Shown piece by piece: positions 45,635 through 54,682 of a stretch of DNA of 64,000 nucleotides (positions are counted from its first letter, which is position 1; every line of letters starts with the position of its first letter). The translations under genes and the position numbers were made by a program. The stretch is from Planctomyces sp. (GTDB lineage Bacteria; Planctomycetota; Planctomycetia; Planctomycetales; Planctomycetaceae). A model generated the notes under the pieces. It searched no databases, was not told the origin of the DNA, and worked only from the letters and a program-made list of their open reading frames with translations. Location: contig JAEUIH010000034.1 in assembly GCA_016795105.1 (NCBI GenBank), forward strand, positions 1-64,000. The letters run 5' to 3'.

Positions 45635-46864
45635 TCATTCCAGTTGCTCAAAACGTTTCTTCGCCTCTTTTTCCGGCGAATCACCCCACAGTGGTGGATA
45701 CACGTAAGTTCTCGGAATCCGCAGTTCTGTTGTGTGTTGAGCCCCGTTTCGCGAATACACAATCTGTACCGGTGATTCCGTTTGGCAAAGGAATCCGCGA
45801 AGGCTGTCAAAGGTCAAATCTCGAGGAGACTTACCTTCAATTGAGACGATCTCATCATTGGCTTCGAGGCCTGCCTGACTGCCAGGAGAGTTCTCAATCA
45901 CATCGACGATGACCAGCCGGGATGAAACCGGAAATGTAAACATCATTCCGCTGTCGTTTCTCGGAAACCAGTTGATTTCTTTTCCCGACTCTTTCGCCAC
46001 GTAGATCATTTGATTTGGGGAGTCGATCGAAATCCTCAGATGTTTCAGCAGTCCCATCCCGATAGCATTCACCTTGTCTACGTAGGCCGGCACGTTCTGG
46101 AATGCCCGCGGTCCAATCGCAACATCGGCGCATATGACACGACGATTATCAACTGTTCCATCAATATTCTCAAAGCGGCTCTGCCCTGCGTCACGGGCCC
46201 TGCCCAATTCATGCAGTCTTTCAGAGGTGGCCTTAGTAAGCTTTGTCGTCAAATTGAATCCGGTGTGAATCTCAAACTGCCGTGTTCCAAGGCCCTGGAA
46301 ATGAAGAGGGAGCAGAGGTCGGTCATTTTGATACTTGATGGGGAAGGCATCAAATTCGTCAGATCCCTGTTTAAAGTCTTTACTCACCCAAATGCGTTCC
46401 GGCGTAAAATTGAGCACAATGTTTTTTACAAAGTCGTCTCCGAGAACCATATCGAATTTAACACCGGTGCTTTTCGTCAATTCGGAGAGGTCGGCCACGC
46501 CCACTTTCAACAAACTGACTGAAAGATCACCACTAAACAGTTCAAGATTCTCAATCACTTCTACATCAAGTTCCCTGCCTTTGGAGTTGAGGATTTTTTT
46601 TCGTTGGTTCAGTCTATATCGAGTAATATCGATCATAGACCTGTCAATAATCGAAACACGCGTCCCGGTGGCAACAAGACAGCGAATCTGTCTTCCGTCA
46701 ACAACAGCTTCTATGATTGGTACATCGGATTGTTGGAGTGTCGGAGACTCACTCGCGAAACAGTCACGTCTTGTGAAAATTGTTACTAACCAAAACGCGA
46801 TGACGATGCCCTCGCGCTTTCGCATTGGAACCGCAGACCTGATCTGCATTCTTTTTCGAAACAT
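45635..46864 (-). CDS. Aspartyl-protease-like protein with PDZ domain, catalytic motif altered
   Basis: 409 aa from the ATG at 46864, after GGAGGG. A hydrophobic N-terminal stretch (VIAFWLVTIFT, about residues 20-30) is a probable signal peptide. The first half follows the retropepsin-like fold (VDGRQIRCLVATGTRVSIID), but the catalytic Asp-Thr-Gly is Ala-Thr-Gly (Ala65). A second motif-like patch is MVLGDDFV. A PDZ domain closes the protein (VIENSPGSQAGLEANDEIVSI), as in secreted aspartyl-protease-PDZ proteins. Likely an inactive or changed protease that binds peptide ends. A frameshifted copy of its last 40 codons lies upstream, on the same strand. Confidence 0.75.
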   Translation of the reverse strand: MFRKRMQIRSAVPMRKREGIVIAFWLVTIFTRRDCFASESPTLQQSDVPIIEAVVDGRQIRCLVATGTRVSIIDRSMIDITRYRLNQRKKILNSKGRELDVEVIENLELFSGDLSVSLLKVGVADLSELTKSTGVKFDMVLGDDFVKNIVLNFTPERIWVSKDFKQGSDEFDAFPIKYQNDRPLLPLHFQGLGTRQFEIHTGFNLTTKLTKATSERLHELGRARDAGQSRFENIDGTVDNRRVICADVAIGPRAFQNVPAYVDKVNAIGMGLLKHLRISIDSPNQMIYVAKESGKEINWFPRNDSGMMFTFPVSSRLVIVDVIENSPGSQAGLEANDEIVSIEGKSPRDLTFDSLRGFLCQTESPVQIVYSRNGAQHTTELRIPRTYVYPPLWGDSPEKEAKKRFEQLE

Positions 46865-47449
46865 TGCAGTTGTATCCCTCCAGTCAGCAGGACAGAACAC
46901 AGCTTCATTCTCCCAGAGAGGCGGATACTCGTGCGTTTCCGGAATCCGCTGTTCTGTTGTGTGTTGAGCCCGTTTCGCGAACGCACCGTCTATACTATCG
47001 ATTCCGTTTGGCAAAGGAATCCCCAAAGGCGGCCAGGTCTCTCTGTGCTTTGATGATCATGCAGAATTTGCGGAGTTCCACTGCACGCACAGCCCGTCGC
47101 CGTTGGAGTCCACTCGCCGTACGATTCGCCTCTGGCACGGGGCCAGAGGGGTCTCTGTGGGGCGGCACAGGGCAAGAGGGGTCTGCTCGTGCAGCGGTAG
47201 TGGGGCAGGATGTGAGGACAGGATCAGCTATGGAGCTAAGTTGGTACTTGTCATGGAGTTCGAGATGGTTCAGAACGCGTCTCCTCATCCCTTGTTTGCT
47301 CGCCACGAACACTCATTTGTTTCATCGATCACCACTTCTGCTGGATAGAAATTGCGTCAGACTTGTATTGACGGCCCGGCTGTCGCACGATGCGGATGCT
47401 GATGTATATCGCAGGTCCGAGTGTAGCTCCGGTGCAGGAACATGAGTCG
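46865..47449. other. Intergenic region containing a degenerate gene tail
   Basis: The 46905-47036 part is a frameshifted copy of the 3' end of the neighbouring protease-like gene. Around 47134-47185 an approximate 30-bp-period repeat (GGCACGGGGCCAGAGGGG-type, then GGCACAGGGCAAGAGGGG) appears. No intact gene is supported between 47040 and 47449; the frame of the next gene extends back to 47390 but lacks a ribosome-binding site there. Confidence 0.6.
46905..47036 (-). pseudogene. Frameshifted remnant of a duplicated aspartyl-protease-like gene (3' end)
   Basis: On the minus strand this segment matches the C-terminus of the neighbouring gene. The two stretches share GTTCTGTTGTGTGTTGAGCC and ATTCCGTTTGGCAAAGGAAT, and the peptides are GFLCQTES and AQHTTE-x-RIP in both. 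One base is missing in the CCC/CCCC run after GTGTTGAG, so GFLCQTES and AQHTTE fall in different frames here. The distance between the two matching copies is about 1.23 kb, the length of one gene. A tandem duplication with loss of most of the first copy explains this. Confidence 0.8.
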
Positions 47450-48427
47450 ATGATTCACGAATCAGATCCCGAGAAAGTGGCCCGTTTCGAACTTGCACTC
47501 AGTCAACTGATTGAGAGATTCAGGGACGATCGGTACGTCCTGGCCACGGTTCTTGTGGGTCGTCTTTCTGAAGAGACGATCTGGCGGCGCGAATCACTGC
47601 GGTTGTGGATCATCGAAGCGGATGGTGTGAGTCGGCGGCTGCGAAGTGATGGAAACGAAGAACGCGTCTTTAGGATTCTCGTCGAGAACGGAATCAATAT
47701 TCATGCCGAACTGATTCCTCGAAGTCGGTTTCGCCAAATGGTCGAAGGCAGCTCGCGCACCGCATTTTCATGCAACTTCTTTGCCACGCGAAAACTGATA
47801 TACAGCATTGATCAGTCGATTGACAACTGGTTCGCACAGGCCAATACCGTCGCAGTGAAAGACCGAGATCGTGAACTGCTGATGTTTTCGACCTGGACAA
47901 TTCATTCGCTGCGGCATGCACGAAAGCTGCTGGAAATCCGGAAGGACGTAGAACTCGCAAGTCTGAAAATACTCAACGTCGCTCAAAGCGTCGCGTGTAC
48001 AGAGATCATTCGTTCCGGTGAGGTTTGCGAGCAGGAAGCCATTTACCGAGGAATCGAACTGGCCCCAGACCTGTTTCACGTGATTTACCTGGATGTGCTG
48101 AAGGATCGCAAGAACATCCAAGTGCTTGCAGCAGCACTCGACGCCGTCGACGCATATCTTGAACAGCATTACCAGGAACACCTGAAGCCGCTCCTGAGCT
48201 ACCTGACTGCTCAAAATCGCGTCGTACCATTGTCGGAGATCAGCGATCACTTTGCATGGTCGCAGATTTATCCATGGCATCTTGAATCCGCCTGTGAATG
48301 GCTCGAACAGCAGGGGTTGCTGGATAAACTCTCAACTCCGTTCAAACTCACCTCGCGCAGCCGGGAACAAGTCGAGGAGCCCGCGTATTATCTGGACAGC
48401 GACAGTCCTCTGAGTGGCAAGCAATAA
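47450..48427 (+). CDS. Putative nucleotidyltransferase-like protein with C-terminal winged helix
   Basis: 325 aa from the ATG at 47450; the frame runs back to 47390 but that start has no ribosome-binding site. Residues about 15-60 (ERFRDDRYVLATVLVGRLSEETIWRRESLRLWII) sit where small nucleotidyltransferases carry the G-S and D-x-D motifs, but those catalytic residues are not visible, so it may be inactive. The middle is helical (TIHSLRHARKLLEIRKDVELASLKILNVAQSV). The C-terminus looks like a winged helix (LSEISDHFAWSQIYPWHLESACEWLEQQGLL). Cytoplasmic. The family call is tentative. It precedes the UvrA gene by 93 bp on the same strand. Confidence 0.55.
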   Translation: MIHESDPEKVARFELALSQLIERFRDDRYVLATVLVGRLSEETIWRRESLRLWIIEADGVSRRLRSDGNEERVFRILVENGINIHAELIPRSRFRQMVEGSSRTAFSCNFFATRKLIYSIDQSIDNWFAQANTVAVKDRDRELLMFSTWTIHSLRHARKLLEIRKDVELASLKILNVAQSVACTEIIRSGEVCEQEAIYRGIELAPDLFHVIYLDVLKDRKNIQVLAAALDAVDAYLEQHYQEHLKPLLSYLTAQNRVVPLSEISDHFAWSQIYPWHLESACEWLEQQGLLDKLSTPFKLTSRSREQVEEPAYYLDSDSPLSGKQ

Positions 48428-48520
48428 TTTGCCCGGACAATTCGGTTGCGGAAACTGATGATGCCGTTGCCACTATAAATCAGCATTCGACTGTGCGACC
48501 CAGATCGCAGGAACAACACG

Positions 48521-51385
48521 ATGCGAACGACGATCGAAATTCAGGGTGCTCGCGAAAACAATCTCCGGAACATCAGCCTGGAGATTCCCCGCGATCAACT
48601 CGTTGTCGTGACAGGAGTCAGTGGTTCGGGCAAATCGTCGCTGGCATTTGACACGGTTTACGCTGAAGGTCAGCGGCGGCTGTTGGCATCCATGTCCACG
48701 TTCGCGAAACGATTCATCGGTCAGATGAAAAAGCCGGACGTGGACTTTGTAAACGGGCTGTCTCCCGTTGTGTCCATCGATCAAAAAACGACCGGGTCCA
48801 ATCCTCGATCGACGGTCGGAACCATGACAGATATCTCAGATTATCTGCGAATGCTGTTCGCAACACTCGGGACACCACACTGTCCGATGTGTGAGGAAGC
48901 GATTGAGATTCGTTCTGCCTATCAGATGACCGAGCACCTTCTGTCGTTGCCAAAGGGAACGGAAGTGGAAGTGCGTGCGCCAGTAAATCGGATTTACGGC
49001 GAAGACTACAACTACGTGTTCGAGCTCATTCGGGTGAACGGATACCGCCGCGCTCGCATCGACGGAGAACCACGGGATCTTGGTGACAATATTGAACTGG
49101 ATGAGGACGAGTCACATACGATTGAAGCTGTGATTGATACTTTTGTCATCGGCCCCGGCATCGATACGCAGGTAACGACATCGCTGGAGCACGGACTGAA
49201 GCTCGGCGATGGTCTCCTGAGTTTTCATATCCAGAGCCCAAAGAAACTGACGCCAAAACTCAAAGAGTTCTACAAAGGATTCGGCTGTGCAAAACACCAC
49301 GTCGTCGCTGGTGAACTTCAGTCGTTTCAGTTCACTTTCAATGATCCGGCGGGCGCCTGTCCGACTTGCTCCGGGATTGGCACGACCATGCGTGTTCATC
49401 CGGCGCTGCTTGTACCCGACCCCAGACGCTCTCTCAACGACGGAGCGTTTGTAAACGCGGCCCTCAGCAACAATCGCGACAGCTGGGGCGGACGGATCAT
49501 GCACAGCATGGCGGCCCATTATGGCTTCAGTCTTGATGTCCCATATAAAGACCTGTCGAACGATCATGTTCAGCTTCTTCTGTATGGCACGAAGGGCGAA
49601 CAGTTTGAGATCATCCTGCCACCCGGAGCAAAGCAGGGACATCAGCACGTTGGCAAGAAGATCAAGTACAACGGTGTTGTGAATCACCTGGAACACAACT
49701 ACCGCTGGTACCGCAAGCAAGGCACTTCCAACGCCGGCATGGATGAATATCTCAGGAAAGTCATGGTTGAATATCCATGTCCGGAATGCAACGGAGCCCG
49801 ACTGAAAAGGGCTCGACGATTGGTGACCGTGAGCGACCGAAGTATTCACGAAGCCGGAGAGATGCATCTGGCAGAACTGCTCCGATATCTGACACAGATC
49901 AAACCGACACCGCGGCAGAAAGCAGTCTCCGAAACAATTCTCCGGGAAGTCACTGTTCGTCTCGAACTGCTGATTTCAATCGGACTCGATTACCTGAATC
50001 TGAACCGCGGCTCATCAACACTGTCCGGTGGTGAATCGCAGCGAATCCGGCTATCGTCTCAGATTGGTTCAGGCCTGATGGGAATGCTGTATGTGCTGGA
50101 CGAGCCCAGCATTGGACTGCATCCGAAAGACAATGTCAGGATGATTGAAACGCTCAAACGTCTGCGAGATCTGGGCAACACGGTGATCGTGGTTGAACAC
50201 GATGATGATACGATTCGAGCTGCCGATCATGTGATCGAAATTGGCCCAGGGCCAGGTGTGCATGGTGGAACTGTAGTTGCGCAGGGCACAATTCAGCAGA
50301 TCCTGAATGATCCACAGTCCCTGACCGGCGCTTACCTGAGTGGACGCCAGCAGATTCGCGTTCCTCAACAGCGTCGAGAGGGGAGCGGCAAGGTGCTGAC
50401 GGTGCGAGGAGCTCGACACAATAACCTGAAGAACATTGACGTTGACATTCCGTTGGAACAGTTTGTCTGTGTCACCGGCGCATCGGGTTCAGGGAAGAGC
50501 TCGCTGATTCACTCGATTGTGCAGAAACAGCTTTATTCGCTGCTGCAGGACAGCCGCGTGCTTGCCGGAGATCACGATCAATTGACGGGGTATGAACATC
50601 TTTCCGATGTCATTGATATCGATCAATCACCGATCGGCCGATCATCTCGGTCCAATCCAGCCACCTACATCGGCATTTATGACGCCATTCGCACGCTGTT
50701 TGCAAATACCGAAGAGGCTCAGCGACGGGGCTTTACGGCCTCCACATTCAGCTTCAACGTCAAGGGTGGTCGATGTGAGGAATGTTCGGGCGAGGGATCG
50801 ATCACAACTCAGCTTTCCTTTATGCCCGACATTGAAGTTTCCTGCCCGACCTGTAAAGGTGCCCGCTACAACTCTGACACGCTGGAAGTCACGTTCCGAG
50901 GGAGGAGCATCGCGGATGTTCTGGAGATGTCGATCGAAGAGAGCACCGAATTCTTTGCGGACCAGACAACCATCTCGCGCAAAATCAAAGTCCTGAATGA
51001 ACTTGGTCTGGGGTATCTGAAACTCGGACATCCCTCCACAATCCTTTCCGGGGGTGAAGCCCAGCGCATTAAGCTCGCTGCTGAACTCGGCAAACTAAAA
51101 CACGGCAAGCACAATCTCTATATACTTGATGAACCGACCACAGGGCTGCACTTTGCGGATATCGAACGTTTACTGGTCAGCCTGAATCGCCTGGTAGATG
51201 CCGGTCATTCGGTCATCGTCATTGAACACAATCTGGATGTCATCAAGACAGCCGACTACATCATCGACCTTGGTCCGGAAGGAGGCCACAAGGGAGGCGA
51301 ACTGATCGTCTGCGGCACGCCCGAACAAGTCGCCAGGTGCAAAGCGTCGTACACAGGAAGATTTCTTAAGCCATATCTATCGTAG
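48521..51385 (+). CDS. uvrA: UvrA, excinuclease ABC subunit A
   Basis: 954 aa, the usual UvrA length. It has two ABC ATPase halves: Walker A at GVSGSGKSS (about 32-40) and GASGSGKSS, and signature motifs LSGGESQRI and LSGGEAQRI, with DEPSIGLH and DEPTTGLHF after them. Zinc-module motifs are CPECNGARL and CEECSGEG through CPTCKGARY. The first module is CAKHH in place of the usual C-x-x-C, followed by [13 protein letters not shown], so one zinc ligand may be His. UvrA recognises DNA lesions in nucleotide excision repair and loads UvrB. This could be a paralogue; the genome's main copy may lie elsewhere. The ATG follows AGGA. Confidence 0.9.
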   Translation: MRTTIEIQGARENNLRNISLEIPRDQLVVVTGVSGSGKSSLAFDTVYAEGQRRLLASMSTFAKRFIGQMKKPDVDFVNGLSPVVSIDQKTTGSNPRSTVGTMTDISDYLRMLFATLGTPHCPMCEEAIEIRSAYQMTEHLLSLPKGTEVEVRAPVNRIYGEDYNYVFELIRVNGYRRARIDGEPRDLGDNIELDEDESHTIEAVIDTFVIGPGIDTQVTTSLEHGLKLGDGLLSFHIQSPKKLTPKLKEFYKGFGCAKHHVVAGELQSFQFTFNDPAGACPTCSGIGTTMRVHPALLVPDPRRSLNDGAFVNAALSNNRDSWGGRIMHSMAAHYGFSLDVPYKDLSNDHVQLLLYGTKGEQFEIILPPGAKQGHQHVGKKIKYNGVVNHLEHNYRWYRKQGTSNAGMDEYLRKVMVEYPCPECNGARLKRARRLVTVSDRSIHEAGEMHLAELLRYLTQIKPTPRQKAVSETILREVTVRLELLISIGLDYLNLNRGSSTLSGGESQRIRLSSQIGSGLMGMLYVLDEPSIGLHPKDNVRMIETLKRLRDLGNTVIVVEHDDDTIRAADHVIEIGPGPGVHGGTVVAQGTIQQILNDPQSLTGAYLSGRQQIRVPQQRREGSGKVLTVRGARHNNLKNIDVDIPLEQFVCVTGASGSGKSSLIHSIVQKQLYSLLQDSRVLAGDHDQLTGYEHLSDVIDIDQSPIGRSSRSNPATYIGIYDAIRTLFANTEEAQRRGFTASTFSFNVKGGRCEECSGEGSITTQLSFMPDIEVSCPTCKGARYNSDTLEVTFRGRSIADVLEMSIEESTEFFADQTTISRKIKVLNELGLGYLKLGHPSTILSGGEAQRIKLAAELGKLKHGKHNLYILDEPTTGLHFADIERLLVSLNRLVDAGHSVIVIEHNLDVIKTADYIIDLGPEGGHKGGELIVCGTPEQVARCKASYTGRFLKPYLS

Positions 51386-51427
51386 AATGATTATCCCCTG
51401 GTCGCCTCAGGAGTTTGAAAGTATCCA

Positions 51428-52537
51428 ATGAGACTGACGTTGCTGCTCATCACGCTGCTTCTGTTCAAAGCAGGTTCCATAAATCGCAATACGGTCGCGG
51501 CGAAACAGAACCGTGCTTCCGCGGAACAGGATCATTTCTGGGAGCTTCAGGACTCCGGGGTCAACGTGAGCTTGCGAGGCGTGTCTGCGGTCAGCGATAC
51601 GTGCTGTTGGGCCAGCGGTGCCAAAGGGACGGTCATCCGAACAACGGATGGCGGAAAGACGTGGCAATCTATCGGACTATCCGACACCGAAGCGGCCGAT
51701 TTTCGCGATATTCATGCGTGGGACGAATCGACCGCCGTGATTATGAGTGCCGGCGATGTCGATCGTTTGTACAGAACAACAGATGGTGGCAAATCATGGA
51801 CCATCGTGTACGAGCATTCTGATCCGGCTGCGTTCTTTGATGGGATATCGTTTGATCAGACGGGGAAGCACGGATGGCTGATGGGAGATCCGATCAATGG
51901 CAAAGTTCATCTCGTTACGACCGACGATGCCGGTGTCACCTGGAAGCCGGTCCCTGAAGACCGATTGCCCAGTGTAGCAGATGGTGTCGCAGCGTTTGCC
52001 GCCAGCGGAACTCATTTACTGAACCCGAACAGCGACACGCTCATTATCGGTCTCGGTGGCATCGACCGAATGGTAACAGGACATGCTCAGTCCTCAGTGC
52101 TGATGACCATGACCTCAGGAAACCAATGGCAAAACATCGCTGTTCCGATGCAGGCTGGTCCTTCATCCGGCGTGTTCTCGATCACGTCGGTGGACAACAC
52201 AACCAGTCGTCTGGTGGTTGTCGGGGGCGATTATCAGAAACCCGAACAAAACACAGACAACGTGGCGATCAGTGATGACTCTGGTCGCTCATGGCGGCGG
52301 CCGAGTATGTCAAATCCAAAGGGCTTTCGGTCCGCTGTCGTATCCGTTGCCCAAAACGACGACCGACCACTACTGATCACTACGGGACCGTCAGGAACGG
52401 ATCAATCCACAGATCAGGGCGAATCCTGGTCCTCAGTGAGTGAGACGGGATTTCACACTCTGTCCTTCGTCTCTCCCGGTACACTTTGGGCCGCAGGCTC
52501 CGAAGGACGAGTAGCCCGCTGGCAACTTGAACGGTAG
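51428..52537 (+). CDS. Secreted Ycf48/BNR-type propeller protein
   Basis: 369 aa with a signal peptide (about 1-17, LTLLLITLLLFKAG). Repeated GGKTW-like blades are visible: RTTDGGKTWQSIG, RTTDGGKSWTIVY, TTDDAGVTWKPV, DDSGRSWRRP, STDQGESWSSV. This is the Ycf48-like / BNR-Asp-box propeller family. Ycf48 itself helps assemble photosystem II, but non-phototrophic bacteria have relatives of unknown role; here it is probably a secreted beta-propeller. The ATG follows CAGGAG. It lies between UvrA and an esterase gene with short spacers, so co-transcription with the esterase (28 bp downstream) is likely. Confidence 0.8.
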   Translation: MRLTLLLITLLLFKAGSINRNTVAAKQNRASAEQDHFWELQDSGVNVSLRGVSAVSDTCCWASGAKGTVIRTTDGGKTWQSIGLSDTEAADFRDIHAWDESTAVIMSAGDVDRLYRTTDGGKSWTIVYEHSDPAAFFDGISFDQTGKHGWLMGDPINGKVHLVTTDDAGVTWKPVPEDRLPSVADGVAAFAASGTHLLNPNSDTLIIGLGGIDRMVTGHAQSSVLMTMTSGNQWQNIAVPMQAGPSSGVFSITSVDNTTSRLVVVGGDYQKPEQNTDNVAISDDSGRSWRRPSMSNPKGFRSAVVSVAQNDDRPLLITTGPSGTDQSTDQGESWSSVSETGFHTLSFVSPGTLWAAGSEGRVARWQLER

Positions 52538-52565
52538 CTGAAGAAGTAGAAGGAGATTTCGTACT

Positions 52566-54557
52566 ATGATGACCACTATCAGACTGTTGTTCTTTCTGCT
52601 TCCTGCACAGTTCATTTCGACAGACAGCCTAACAGAAGCGGAACGTCAGGCAATTGTCGCTGAGATGCAGCCAGTGCAGCAGCAGCTTGATACTCTGCGG
52701 AATTCACCGCAGGTCTCGCCAGATCGCTGGGCCGATGCACAGATCTTTCTGAAAGGCGTCATTTGGGCGTTGGATTTTGGGCCGGTTGATGATGCAAAGG
52801 CTCATGAACTCGTTCAGAAGGCCATCCGCCGGGCTCGCGAACGCACCGAACTCCTGGCCGATGGCCAACAGCCATGGACAACAAAGCGGGGTATGACAAT
52901 CCGTGGCTTTATTTCGGAAATTGATGGCTCAGTTCAGCCTTATGGTTTGATTGTACCGGCTGGTTATGACCCCTCGAAACCGACGCGTCTGGATGTCGTG
53001 CTCCATGGAAGCCGCAGTGCCACTGGTCTGGGTGAGTTACAGTTCATTGATACGTATGACGCGGGCGATACTGGTGATACTTCACCGAATGGTGTCAACT
53101 TCATTGAAGTACATCCGATGGGTCGCCTGGGAGAGAATGCATACCGTTTCGAGGGCGAGACTGATGTCGACGAAGCCATCGAAGCGGTCTGTCGTGATTA
53201 TCGGATCGATCGTGCGAGAATCGTGCTTCGCGGAAGTTCACTGGGCGGAGTCGGTGCATGGCAGCTCGGTCTAAAACGGCCCGGTCGTTATGTTGCCATC
53301 GGACCTGCTGCGGGACCTGTGGATACGATTGAATTCGCCAATTCTCCGTGGAAACACTTTGTGCGTCTTGATCCATTGACCGATTGGCAAAAAGCCACCC
53401 TGCATCTGGTGGATGCGATTGACTACACGGGCAATGCTCGCATGGTACCGGTTGTCGCCGCGATGGGAGATCAGGACCCTTATTTCTCGTCGCATCAACT
53501 CATCGAGAAGGCGTTTGAAAAGGAAGGTGTGCCGTTCGTCGGTCTGATCGACCATGGCGCTGGCCACAGTATCACACCTCGCGTTTATCAGGAACAGCTC
53601 CGATTGCTCGGAGAGCATGCCGCAAAGGGCATCGATCCGTTTCCGAAACATCTTCACTTCGTTACCTGGACACTCAAGTTCAGTCGCTGTCACTGGCTGG
53701 AGGTGTTGGGGCTGGAAGCTCATTACCAGCGAGCCGATCTTGAGGCCACGGTCGATGTCGGCGGAGCAATCCACATGGCAGAACCTCGCAATGTTACTCG
53801 CTTTGCCCTGCATCCACCGGCTGTCTCTGCGAACGGTGGTCAGGTGATCGTTGGCCAGACAAAACTGACTCTGCCTCCACAACCAACGGATGCTGTGCAA
53901 TCGGTCTTTATTGAGAAGCTGAATGGCACCTGGAGCTATCAGGGACTGCTGAACGAAACCAGACTCACCGGAAAACGTCCGGGCCTGCAGGGTCCGCTGG
54001 ATGACGCATTTGCTCGACCCTTTCTGTGTGTCCGCGGTACAGGCCAGGCGTGGAACCCCGAGATTGACGCCTGGGCGGAAGCGAACCTGCAGCGGTTTTC
54101 GTACGAATGGCGGCGACACTACCGAGGCTACCTGCCGGTCAAAAACGATACCGAAGTGACCGAAGACGACGTGCGTCGATTCAACTTGATCCTCTTTGGA
54201 GACCCGGGCAGCAATCGCTGGATCAACGAGATCCTGCCACAACTTCCGATCACCTGGACTGAAGACACACTGCAAATCGGATCCATCCAGTACTCTGCCG
54301 CCCAACACGGCGTACAATTGATCCATCCCAATCCGCTGCCAGGAGCCAGTGGCCGCTATGTGGTGCTGAACAGCGGACACACGTGGCATGACGCCGAATT
54401 GCGATTCAGCTATATGGTCTTTCCCCGACTTGGTGACTGGGCTGTCTTCCGCGTCGGCAATAACTCATCGTCGGACGCGAGCAATCACGTCGCAGAAACC
54501 GTACTCACGTCCGGGTTCTTCGATGAACAGTGGCAGGTTCGGGAGCAACCAGAGTAG
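52566..54557 (+). CDS. Secreted alpha/beta-hydrolase (esterase-like)
   Basis: 663 aa; the ATG follows AAGGAGA. Signal peptide about 1-18. The hydrolase core follows the poly(hydroxyalkanoate)-depolymerase / esterase-like layout: oxyanion strand RLDVVLHGSRSA, nucleophile GSSLGGVGAWQ (Ser near 222), acid residue in GDQDPY, and His in HGAGHSITP. A long C-terminal part (about 375-663) has beta-rich elements with DVGGAIHMAEP and a final domain ending in HVAETVLTSGFFDEQW that I do not recognise. The reaction is likely ester hydrolysis outside the cytoplasm, substrate unknown. It lies 28 bp after the propeller gene, so the two are probably one operon. Confidence 0.82.
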   Translation: MMTTIRLLFFLLPAQFISTDSLTEAERQAIVAEMQPVQQQLDTLRNSPQVSPDRWADAQIFLKGVIWALDFGPVDDAKAHELVQKAIRRARERTELLADGQQPWTTKRGMTIRGFISEIDGSVQPYGLIVPAGYDPSKPTRLDVVLHGSRSATGLGELQFIDTYDAGDTGDTSPNGVNFIEVHPMGRLGENAYRFEGETDVDEAIEAVCRDYRIDRARIVLRGSSLGGVGAWQLGLKRPGRYVAIGPAAGPVDTIEFANSPWKHFVRLDPLTDWQKATLHLVDAIDYTGNARMVPVVAAMGDQDPYFSSHQLIEKAFEKEGVPFVGLIDHGAGHSITPRVYQEQLRLLGEHAAKGIDPFPKHLHFVTWTLKFSRCHWLEVLGLEAHYQRADLEATVDVGGAIHMAEPRNVTRFALHPPAVSANGGQVIVGQTKLTLPPQPTDAVQSVFIEKLNGTWSYQGLLNETRLTGKRPGLQGPLDDAFARPFLCVRGTGQAWNPEIDAWAEANLQRFSYEWRRHYRGYLPVKNDTEVTEDDVRRFNLILFGDPGSNRWINEILPQLPITWTEDTLQIGSIQYSAAQHGVQLIHPNPLPGASGRYVVLNSGHTWHDAELRFSYMVFPRLGDWAVFRVGNNSSSDASNHVAETVLTSGFFDEQWQVREQPE

Positions 54558-54682
54558 TTGATCCCAAACATGCAACCCTTCTGCAATCGCGTCTCCATTG
54601 CCATCCCATTGGATGACGTTGGGACGCATCTCAGTGCACATCCCACTCCCGAGCGGGAAATTCCCGCTGCGGAGAAATGTGG

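Noticed and set aside
46335-46967. A 210-codon plus-strand frame over the protease-like gene
   Set aside because: The minus-strand gene has PDZ and aspartyl-protease-like motifs and an SD-preceded start; the plus frame has neither.
49112-49867. A 251-codon minus-strand frame within the UvrA gene
   Set aside because: UvrA motifs run through the whole plus-strand frame; the antisense frame has no recognisable feature.
53271-54389. A 372-codon minus-strand frame within the esterase gene
   Set aside because: It is antisense to a gene with a signal peptide, catalytic triad and strong ribosome-binding site, and its own product shows no domain or start signal.
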